Shown here one piece after another: positions 57,200-64,000 of a DNA stretch of 64,000 bases. The first letter of the stretch is position 1. Every line of letters begins with the position of its first letter. The notes beneath the pieces are model-generated. The model saw only the letters and a list, made by a program, of their open reading frames with translations, was not told the DNA's origin and searched no databases. This DNA comes from Pycnococcus provasolii (lineage: Eukaryota; Chlorophyta; Pseudoscourfieldiophyceae; Pseudoscourfieldiales; Pycnococcaceae), in contig OW568870.1 in NCBI GenBank assembly GCA_938743325.2, forward strand, positions 372,001-436,000. Reading direction: 5' to 3'. Made by a program: the position numbers and the translations under genes.

Positions 57200-58324
57200 A
57201 TGATGAAGATGTGGAATTCGTCCATGGCGTCATACGCATCACCTCCTGCCTTCTTGGGGGGTGGTATTTCTCTTTCTTCTCAACGCCAACGCATATCTGC
57301 ACGCACTTGTCGTCGTCACTCACCTTCATTACCTTCCTCTTCTTCTTCAACAAGATCTCCTTCGTCGTCTTCAAGATGTTTCAGAACTTGTCTCTCTTTA
57401 GCTACCACCTCCGCTACGATGCCGTACCACCCCACGTCCGATGCAATCGCCACAATACGCGCCGCGCTCGAAGAAGACGCGGGCGACGCGGGCGACGTTA
57501 CCACACTAGCAACCATACCGATGCAGGCAAAGGCGAACGCGACGATGATCGCAAAGTCAAACGGAACCGTCGCGGGTGTGCAGGTGGCGCAGTGGGTGTT
57601 CGACGAGGTGGATGATCAACTCGACGTGAAGTGGAACGTCAACGACGGAGACCAAGTCGAAACGGGGAAAATTATCGCAAGCATCAGCGGAAGCGCGCGC
57701 GCCATCCTTGTCGCCGAGCGAGTCGTGCTCAACTACATGCAGCGCATGTCAGGCATCGCGACAGCCGCGCGCGCGATGGCGAACGCCGCCAAGCCTGCGC
57801 GCGTGCTGGAGACGCGCAAGACGGTTCCCGGGCTTCGCGTTTTCGACAAGTGGGCTGTTCTACTCGGCGGTGCGGAGAATCATCGAATGGGACTCTACGA
57901 TATGGTTCTCATCAAGGACAACCACATCGCCGCGGCGGGTGGCATACGCCAGGCGCTTGATAACACGGAGGTGTACCTTGCCAACCAGAGTCTCGACATT
58001 CCCGTCGAGCTCGAGACAAGAACACTCGAGGAAGTGCGAGAGGTGGTGAATCTATGGGGTCAGCACAAACACCTCAAGCGCATCATGCTTGACAACATGG
58101 TGAAGCGCGTGGACGGTGGAGGAGTGGACACGACGATGCTCGAGGAAGCTCTGGCGATTCTCAAGCCACTCATGGACGACGGGCTGGAGACGGAGGCTAG
58201 CGGGAATGTTGACCTCGATACTGCACCAGCCATTGGAGCGACGGGTGTGACGTTCGTTTCCGTGGGCGCACTCACGCACTCCGTTCGCGCATTGGACGTT
58301 AGCCTCAATATTGAGAATGTGTAA
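57200..58324 (+). CDS. QPT: Nicotinate-nucleotide pyrophosphorylase (quinolinate phosphoribosyltransferase)
   Basis: A 374-residue protein from the ATG at 57200. The first ~75 residues (Ser/Arg/Thr-rich, no acids after the start) look like an organelle transit peptide. The catalytic body follows: EDAGDAGDVTTLATIP, the hinge ETRKTVPGLRVFDKWAVLLG, HRMGLYDMVLIKDNHI, ELETRTLEE, IMLDNM and the C-terminal TGVTFVSVGALTHS with LDVSLNI. It converts quinolinate and PRPP to nicotinate mononucleotide, the step after quinolinate synthase. An internal ATG at 57419 (MPYHPTSD) would give a form without the leader. The 3' flank begins immediately with the dispersed repeat at 58327. Confidence 0.95.
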   Translation: MMKMWNSSMASYASPPAFLGGGISLSSQRQRISARTCRRHSPSLPSSSSSTRSPSSSSRCFRTCLSLATTSATMPYHPTSDAIATIRAALEEDAGDAGDVTTLATIPMQAKANATMIAKSNGTVAGVQVAQWVFDEVDDQLDVKWNVNDGDQVETGKIIASISGSARAILVAERVVLNYMQRMSGIATAARAMANAAKPARVLETRKTVPGLRVFDKWAVLLGGAENHRMGLYDMVLIKDNHIAAAGGIRQALDNTEVYLANQSLDIPVELETRTLEEVREVVNLWGQHKHLKRIMLDNMVKRVDGGGVDTTMLEEALAILKPLMDDGLETEASGNVDLDTAPAIGATGVTFVSVGALTHSVRALDVSLNIENV

Positions 58325-58326
58325 CT

Positions 58327-58637
58327 CCTGAGATCCCTCATCATTCCGTTATGAAGTTGCACTTTAGTTTGTCCAACGGTCGTTCATTCACCGGTGCCAT
58401 GCACCGCGCATTTTTGTTCACGGCGCAGGTGATTTTGAAGGTTGTATCACTCTATCAGGGCGCTTTCGTAAGCGTAGTGTGAGGTCTCCACTTGCGTTTC
58501 TTGTCGCTGTTGTCGTCGCCATCGCCACCAACCGTGCATCAACACGATGACTCAAGGGTCGCATTTGCTACTCTACCTACCACTAGAGTATCTAAAGGAG
58601 TGCAATGTGTGGGGAAAGGATTTGTCTTGGAGTGAGT
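58327..58637 (+). repeat. Dispersed 3'-flank repeat, copy N (after the QPRT gene)
   Basis: Begins CCTGAGATCCCTCATC three bases after the QPRT stop and aligns with the minus strand of 47423-47082. Within it, from about 58545, a frame reads MTQGSHLLLYLPLEYLKECN and on to WSWS-like sequence; the other copy reads MAQGSHLLLYLQLEQYLKES. In that window most differences fall at third codon positions and the only length difference is a multiple of three, a coding-like pattern. A small hairpin, CGCTTTCGTAAGCG, lies near 58459. Confidence 0.85.
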
Positions 58638-58879
58638 TACACCGTTATTTCAGAACACCCTAAACTAAATTTCTTTTAGGATGCACGGGAGAGAGGCGCA
58701 TGCTCGCACGGCGCGGTGCGTCCTTCACCTCTTCAAGTCCAGCTTGCGTGAAACTCCTGCAGCGCGCAGTCCAGAGAGGTTTTCCGTACGCGTCGCAAAG
58801 TCCTTCTCGGCAAGCGACGCCGTCTTGGTCTAGATGCGAGATCAAATCAGCAATGAACCAGTCGATCGATGATCCAATC
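58638..58879. other. Short region between the 3'-flank repeat and UPF1, possible small exon
   Basis: The repeat ends at a donor-like GTGAGT (58631-58636). About 45 bases on, AACTAAATTTCTTTTAG (ending 58679) looks like a branch point plus acceptor. The downstream 150 bp is open in more than one frame on each strand, so no gene can be assigned with confidence. The tail of the UPF1 gene begins at 58880. Confidence 0.3.
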
Positions 58880-61800
58880 TTACGTCTGGCTCATCGACTG
58901 GCTCATGGTCGCCTGGCTCATCGACTGGCTCATCGACCCCATTGATGCCATCGATCCCTGTGACTGTGTGTAGTGCATTGGGTATTGCAGCTGACCAGGT
59001 GCAAAGTCCCCGGGCGGCATACCGCCTTGCATGAAATCGGGAGGCATGGCACCCATGCCGCCGGGCGCGCCAGGTGCACCGGGAACACCGCCTCCGCCGC
59101 CATACGCCGGACGGCTGTACCGGAAGTGCGTTCGCGGTCGATGCAGGTGTCCCACCCACGTCTTGAGGTTCTGCAGCGTACCTTCCATCAGACACGCGCG
59201 CTCCTTCATGTGAACGAGCAGTGCATTCCAGAGAGGGTGCTTCGATAGCACGCGAGGATTCCCCACGACGATCAGGCCGTACTTCGCTCTCGTGAGTGCC
59301 ACATTCAGGCGGCGCGGATCGCTGAGGAATCCGATGCCGTGGTGGTCGTTCGAGCGCACGCAGCTCAGCACAATGACGTCCTTCTCGCGTCCCTGAAAGG
59401 CATCCACACTTGCCACCTCAATCTCCTTGTAGAGCTGCGAGCTGCGGTTGAGCGTTCCCTGCCGTGCCATGACGGTCGTAACGTGGCTGCGCTGCCCCTC
59501 GTACGGCGTGATGATTCCAATCTGGTGAGGCATCACGCCCGACTTCATGAGGTAGCTGACGCACTTCTCCACCGCCGCAGCTTCCGAGCGGTTCAGGTAA
59601 CTCGTCCCCGATGCGGAAATCTCCTCAGACCCCGTCTGGCTGTAGAAGATCATCGGGCGATCTGGGTTGGGCCACGGGAACGCGTCCACACCCCCAGCCC
59701 TCCTCTCGTGGCTACTCACGCCGTTCTGCAGCGTTCCCTCGTAGAACAGGTCGCTTGGCCACTCGCTTAGGCACGGGTGCATGCGGTACTGCACCTGCAG
59801 GCGCACCGGACGCGTTCCAAGCGAAACCAATCGCTCGAACAGGCTCGTCGCCAGACCCGCGGACGCCGCACGCTTGCATGTCACGACGGGACCGAGCTGC
59901 TGGTGGTCGCCCACCAAGATGACGATCTTCGCACCATGCACGATTGGGATGAGGCACTCAGGTTCACAAGCCTGCGTCGACTCGTCACAGAGGACCGCGC
60001 GGAACTTGAAGGATGCCAGGCGTGCATCGCCAGCACCCACGCACGTCACGCACACGACGTCCGCTGCAGAAATGATTTCACGCTCCACCGCGCGGAGCAA
60101 CTTTCGGTACTTCTTCTCGTCCTTCTCGCTGAGCTCACCGCCAGTCTCCTCGCGGCGCTGGCGGAGCTGCTTGAGCTCGTCCGTCTTGCCGGGTGCATTC
60201 AGGTAGCGCGCCTGGTAGTGCAGCGTCAGAGGCTCAACGCTGCTCGCCACCTCCTCACGGCTCTTCGCGCATACGCGTACAACCTTAAGCCCCGTCGCGG
60301 CAATCTTTTCCGTCAGCTGGTCCACCGCAACGTTCGACGGCGCCGCCACTAGCACCTGGCCGCCACCCTTGGCTCCCGTCATGGCACGATGGCGCGACAG
60401 GTGGTATACCACCGTCGCCGACGTCACCGTCTTGCCAGTGCCGGGTGGTCCTTGGATGAGCGACACGGGTCGGCGAAGCACGCGCTTCACAGCCTCGGTC
60501 TGGCTGTCGTTGAGCGCCGGTAGCCCCGGTGCGGACCAGGAGGAGGCAGCTTCGCCACCCTCATTCTCCACCTCGTACGCAAGCTCCTTGTCCTCCACAG
60601 GATGGCCGAGCAGAACGTGGTAGAGGTACGACGTCACGCTCTTCTCATCCATCGCGAACGATTTGAGGGCGGTATGCATGCGGTCGAACGAAGTTGGCTT
60701 CCAGACCACGTCCACGGAGAATCCAGTCGTGCAATCCACGGGAGCCTTTTCGCTCCCTCGACCGCGAAGCTCAACCCCAATCTCCTCGTTCGACGTGAAC
60801 CGCACAACCGTTCCAATGCAGCTCCACTCGTTTGGCTTCTCCTTCTCGACGACCATCTTGCCACCACCGCCACGACCACGGCCGCTCCCGCCGCCACGTC
60901 CACCTCCGCGGCCTCCGCCACGTCCGCCTCCGCCACGTCCGCCGCCAGAAGGCGCGGGGTCTGGGATTGTGATCAGGCCCTTTTTCACTTCCGACGGCGT
61001 TGGATCGCTCCCTTTCGCCGGCGAAGGTGCCGCAGCCGTCGAGCCGTCGCGAATCCGGCTAATTTTCATCTCGTCGCCAATTGTCAGCTTCAGATCGCCG
61101 GAGTCGAGCTGAAAGTGAAAGTACGCCATTCGGCGCTTGTTCACGCTCCAATCCCATCGCACGGTGATATTGTCCTTGCTCCAGCTTTCCTTGTGCTGCT
61201 TGTCCTCATCCGCCTCCAGCTCGACGAGCTTGCCCATAATCGCTCGATACGTGTGAGCATCCTCGTAGTACGCGCGCGTTGGCTCCACCGGCTCCTCCTC
61301 CTCCTCTGCGATCGCCGTGAGAGCGCCGATCCGAGCGTCGTTGGACGTCGCCTCGGCATTTCCCTTGCGCCAGAGATCCTCAAGGTGCCCAATCTGCGCG
61401 ACGGAGAGCATGCGCGCGTTCTTGACTTCGTGCGGCTCGGGAACGCGCACGAGCCACGGGAGGAAGCACCGATCCTGCACGATGGGACTCCACTGGCTGA
61501 GGTCGACGTCAACGTCATTCAGTGCCGCGCTAACGCTCGAGCCGCTTTCATCCTTGCTGTCACCCGACACGCCCAGCGCGGCGTCGCGGCTGAGCAGCAC
61601 GACGACGTTGTCACTCTTGCAAGGAACGAATCCGAGCGAGAAGATGTTGCGGCTTCCCGTCACGTAGCACTCTAGCGTCATGTCTCCGAGCGGCGAGTCT
61701 TTGTGCAGCGCCACCTCCTTGTGCCTGGATCGCACGAGGTGGTAGACGGCGCAGCTTGCGGGTACTCCGGGCATGCGGTTGTTGCAGAACCACTTGCCGC

Positions 61801-62119
61801 TCCTGATGCACTTCACGACGCACGACGCCTCGCTCACGCCGCAGTACGCGCACGCCCACGGCGGCGGTGGCTCAAGATCCTCCTCTGGCACTTCTGCCGC
61901 GAGCGCCGCCGAAGCGCCGCCGTCACCCCCAAACTGCGATTGGCTTTGCGTGAGCATGGTATTTTGCGTGTTGGCTTGCGTCGCCCACTCGTGCCCCGGC
62001 GGAACCAGTGATGCTGGGTAGTCTGAGGCGAGGGATTGCGACTGCGACTGCGACTGCGTGTGCGAGAGTGGCGGGTAGTGGTCTATTTGCGACTGCGACA
62101 TCTGCGACTGCGACTCCAT
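58880..62119 (-). CDS. UPF1: UPF1 RNA helicase (nonsense-mediated mRNA decay)
   Basis: A 1,079-residue SF1 helicase. Residues about 78-180 are the Cys/His-rich UPF2-binding domain (CAYCGVSEASCVVKC, then WFCNN, HLVRSRHKEV). The helicase core shows GPPGTGKT (Walker A, about 553-560), DESTQACEPECLIP (motif II, about 708), VQYRMHP, ASVDAFQGREKDVIVLSCVRSN and NVALTRAKYGL. SQ dipeptides cluster at both ends (QSQSQSQS near residue 22; SQSMSQATMSQSMSQ at the C-terminus), the sites expected for SMG1-type kinases. Unusually, a ~30-residue Gly/Arg-rich RGG tract (about 390-420) is inserted in the 1B region. The protein scans terminating ribosomes and triggers decay of transcripts with premature stops in the cytoplasm. 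The start ATG at 62119 is first in frame. Confidence 0.96.
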   Translation of the reverse strand: MESQSQMSQSQIDHYPPLSHTQSQSQSQSLASDYPASLVPPGHEWATQANTQNTMLTQSQSQFGGDGGASAALAAEVPEEDLEPPPPWACAYCGVSEASCVVKCIRSGKWFCNNRMPGVPASCAVYHLVRSRHKEVALHKDSPLGDMTLECYVTGSRNIFSLGFVPCKSDNVVVLLSRDAALGVSGDSKDESGSSVSAALNDVDVDLSQWSPIVQDRCFLPWLVRVPEPHEVKNARMLSVAQIGHLEDLWRKGNAEATSNDARIGALTAIAEEEEEPVEPTRAYYEDAHTYRAIMGKLVELEADEDKQHKESWSKDNITVRWDWSVNKRRMAYFHFQLDSGDLKLTIGDEMKISRIRDGSTAAAPSPAKGSDPTPSEVKKGLITIPDPAPSGGGRGGGGRGGGRGGGRGGGSGRGRGGGGKMVVEKEKPNEWSCIGTVVRFTSNEEIGVELRGRGSEKAPVDCTTGFSVDVVWKPTSFDRMHTALKSFAMDEKSVTSYLYHVLLGHPVEDKELAYEVENEGGEAASSWSAPGLPALNDSQTEAVKRVLRRPVSLIQGPPGTGKTVTSATVVYHLSRHRAMTGAKGGGQVLVAAPSNVAVDQLTEKIAATGLKVVRVCAKSREEVASSVEPLTLHYQARYLNAPGKTDELKQLRQRREETGGELSEKDEKKYRKLLRAVEREIISAADVVCVTCVGAGDARLASFKFRAVLCDESTQACEPECLIPIVHGAKIVILVGDHQQLGPVVTCKRAASAGLATSLFERLVSLGTRPVRLQVQYRMHPCLSEWPSDLFYEGTLQNGVSSHERRAGGVDAFPWPNPDRPMIFYSQTGSEEISASGTSYLNRSEAAAVEKCVSYLMKSGVMPHQIGIITPYEGQRSHVTTVMARQGTLNRSSQLYKEIEVASVDAFQGREKDVIVLSCVRSNDHHGIGFLSDPRRLNVALTRAKYGLIVVGNPRVLSKHPLWNALLVHMKERACLMEGTLQNLKTWVGHLHRPRTHFRYSRPAYGGGGGVPGAPGAPGGMGAMPPDFMQGGMPPGDFAPGQLQYPMHYTQSQGSMASMGSMSQSMSQATMSQSMSQT

Positions 62120-62611
62120 GGCTGGCTGACCGGCTGGCTGGCTGACTGCACAAGTGCCGAAAGCCGTCGTCCGTCACCAAACAAAGTTACAACAGCCCAA
62201 GGAAAAATAAATGGCTGCGACGACACTGCTAAAAGGTCGCCGATAAAATAGGAGAGCCGATAGAACAGGGAAGGTTCGGCGCCGATTAAAGTTTAGGGGT
62301 TAGGAATCGGCCCTCCGCACCAATCCCCTGAATCACTTAAGGTCTATTTGGGTGATGTTCATGTCTGTATGAGTCAAATGTCGTACTGTATTGGTGTACT
62401 GTACTGGTGTGGTGTTTTACACGTTTTTATTTACACAAAAAGAAGCATGTTATATCCTGTAAACAAGCACGGAACTGTTCGAGTTAGACTCGTGAGTGAG
62501 TGAGTAATTAAGGGAAACAACTGCGCTTGCTCATCTTGCTCATCACGTACGTTCGTTCGTTGGTTTGATGAAGGCAGAATCAAAAATCATGGACGTTTCG
62601 AAAGCGCACGT
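62120..62611. other. Intergenic region, no gene recognised
   Basis: About 490 bp between two minus-strand genes. It includes the UPF1 promoter side, a GTACTGTAT/GTACTGTACTGG patch at about 62383-62405, and A/T-rich sequence at 62410-62460. No coding-like frame or RNA gene is evident. Confidence 0.5.
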
Positions 62612-63457
62612 TTAACGGCGTGGGGGTGCAAATGGACAAAAGGATGGCACTGAACGCAAGTAGTGTTCGTAAGCAGGTCCGAGCTCGCGGCGGAGGTCCG
62701 GCTCTTCCAGAAGAGACGTCGCCGTGAGAATGTAAACCGTAGCTAGCGACGAGAAGAGAAAATGACCGAGCGTCAGGCATGGCACACACCAAAACGAGAT
62801 CAAGAAACCGCTCATCATCGGGTGCGCCACCAGTGTGTAGTGCCACCGACTTGAGAGAGCTGGCGAAGCATCGGCGCGATCCTTCTCGCTCTCCTTAAGG
62901 CCGACGAGTCGATTGATATCCACACCAAAACCATCGGAAAGGCCAAAGAGAGCGAAGTGGTCGAGCGCGAAGCTCGCCGTGAGGGCGATTATGGCACCAC
63001 CGACGAAGGCACACCAAAGCGTGGTATGCCACGCCTTAGGCACGTCCCATAGAACGTACGTGAGTGGCACCCACTGTGCAATGAGGAAGTGCAGTAGTCC
63101 AGCCCCCTGTGCGACAAAAACAGGCCTATTCCAAGCACCAAGTAGCAGAGTCTTCTTCACGAGTGGCCTTGCCAAAGTGGAGTGCACTGTCGCCCACAGA
63201 GCGAAGAGTGCGACGTCGATTCCCGCGCGCACGTGAATGGGCGCGTTCGCCCAGGCGGGATTCTGTGCGTCGAGTGTCTTGGCGCCCTCCACCGCCTTTT
63301 GCCATGGTGCGTTCGGCGAAAGAAAAATCAAAAACGCGACGAGCACGTAGACGGCGTAGACGTACGCGACGGCGGATGCGACTGCGGTCAGTGCGGAAGG
63401 CGCCGGTCCGGGCGCGGACAAACGCCACAGTGCTTCCCCCGTCATCACGCCGGGCAT
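62612..63457 (-). CDS. MddA/NnrU/nurim-like integral membrane methyltransferase family protein
   Basis: A 281-residue protein with about six membrane helices. The C-terminal half matches the isoprenylcysteine-methyltransferase-like fold of MddA and nurim relatives: HSTLARPLVKK, HYTLVAHPMMSGFLISFW, PCLTLGHFLFSSLATVYIL, LLEEPDLRRELGPAYEHYLRSVP. The alternating His-Pro ... Glu-Glu-x-Asp-Leu order is the S-adenosylmethionine-binding arrangement of the family. Bacterial MddA methylates methanethiol to dimethyl sulfide; nurim in animals is a nuclear-envelope protein with no proven activity. Which role applies here is not decidable from sequence. The start is the ATG at 63457. It is divergent from the gene starting at 63826. 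Confidence 0.75.
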   Translation of the reverse strand: MPGVMTGEALWRLSAPGPAPSALTAVASAVAYVYAVYVLVAFLIFLSPNAPWQKAVEGAKTLDAQNPAWANAPIHVRAGIDVALFALWATVHSTLARPLVKKTLLLGAWNRPVFVAQGAGLLHFLIAQWVPLTYVLWDVPKAWHTTLWCAFVGGAIIALTASFALDHFALFGLSDGFGVDINRLVGLKESEKDRADASPALSSRWHYTLVAHPMMSGFLISFWCVPCLTLGHFLFSSLATVYILTATSLLEEPDLRRELGPAYEHYLRSVPSFCPFAPPRR

Positions 63458-63825
63458 GGGAGAAAATTGGAGAGAAGTGTCACGTGTGATGTGCGTCTGA
63501 CGTGGAAAAGTGCAGAACGTGAATTACAGGGACCACGAGGGGATCCCCAAAGAACACCAAGGAAAAGCTGGGAATCGTTTTTTTGGCAAATTCCTCCTCC
63601 CTCCTGTTCTCCTCGGGCTCGGGCTGCCGGAGAAGCAGATCGCCGGCCATTTCGCGAGACATATCACGCGCGCGTGCTCGTCGTTGGTGCCCGAACTTCA
63701 CTCTCACGAGTCTTCTGCGCGTGTCTTGTTTCGCTTACTACACTCTCACTCTCACTCTCACTTTCGTTTCGTTTCTTTTCTTTTCTTGCAACTTCTTCTT
63801 CTGAATTCATTTTTACCGGGCCACC
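63458..63825. promoter_or_regulatory. Divergent promoter region with pyrimidine-rich leader
   Basis: About 370 bp between divergent starts. The segment 63725-63800 is a C/T-rich leader with four CTCACT units followed by TTTCGTTTCGTTTC and ends in a strong initiation context, GCCACCATGA, at the next gene. Confidence 0.5.
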
Positions 63826-63840
63826 ATGAAGGACGTCGAG
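63826..63840 (+). CDS. Predicted 15-nt first coding exon of a gene leaving the window
   Basis: ATG AAG GAC GTC GAG in an ideal initiation context (GCCACCATGA) after a pyrimidine-rich leader, followed at once by the donor GTATGT. The downstream 160 bp has no long frame continuous with it, consistent with an intron that extends past the right edge. The product (MKDVE...) cannot be identified. Confidence 0.45.
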
Positions 63841-64000
63841 GTATGTACACAAGTGTTGCTCGGTTGCTCGGTTCGAGGGGGTCTTGTCTCGGCCTCGGCC
63901 TCGTCGCGTATCGTATGTCTGAGAAAAGGGTGATGTACACTAGGATCGTATTGCACGTACATGTGAGATGGTGGAGGAAAAGGCCGGTGCTTTTCTTGGC

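Overview
The window looks like nuclear DNA of a small, gene-dense eukaryote, most likely a unicellular green alga. The genes are GC-rich, nearly all single-exon and closely spaced on both strands, and where introns can be inferred they are short or sit at the extreme 5' end. The best lineage marker is a quinolinate synthase with an N-terminal SufE-like domain (54348-56660), the arrangement known from plants and green algae, beside a quinolinate phosphoribosyltransferase (57200-58324). Interstitial TTAGGG runs (7386-7427, degenerate copies near 2040-2080) suggest TTAGGG-type telomeres. The species is not identified.

Layout. 1-1930: partial exostosin-type (GT47) glycosyltransferase running off the left edge. 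2235-3026: NKAP-type splicing protein. 3242-5407: acetyl-CoA synthetase. 5573-7252: tyrosine-recombinase element with split direct repeats. 8062-9426: FAD-dependent oxidoreductase. 10185-12038: coiled-coil protein with CxxC pairs. 12105-15782: fusion of an acyl-CoA synthetase, a membrane acyltransferase-3 and a carrier-like domain. 16980-20484: retroelement graveyard with Ty3/gypsy-like integrase plus PHD finger and Ty1/copia-like gag and pol. 21459-44385: one enormous surface protein (about 7,529 residues) whose signal peptide lies on a separate upstream exon. 45612-46984: unknown spliced gene. 47430-49760: EGF-bearing sialyltransferase-family (GT29) enzyme. 49951-51611: nested small LTR-type repeats. 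51998-53191: proteasome lid RPN8. 53258-54181: RCE1-type CAAX protease. 54348-58324: head-to-head NAD biosynthesis pair. 58880-62119: UPF1 helicase. 62612-63457: MddA/NnrU-like membrane methyltransferase. 63826 onward: first mini-exon of a gene leaving the window.

How the genes relate. Most neighbours are unrelated housekeeping genes (splicing, nonsense-mediated decay, proteasome, prenyl-protein processing, acetate activation). The clear exception is the divergent quinolinate synthase/QPRT pair, which covers two consecutive steps of aspartate-derived NAD synthesis and shares a promoter of about 540 bp. The cell-surface theme (GT47, GT29, giant adhesin-like protein) is suggestive only. A roughly 310-340 bp repeat follows the stop codons of two unrelated genes (47082-47423 and 58327-58637) in the same orientation relative to each, and part of it shows a coding-like substitution pattern. 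No rRNA, tRNA or CRISPR array was recognised by eye.
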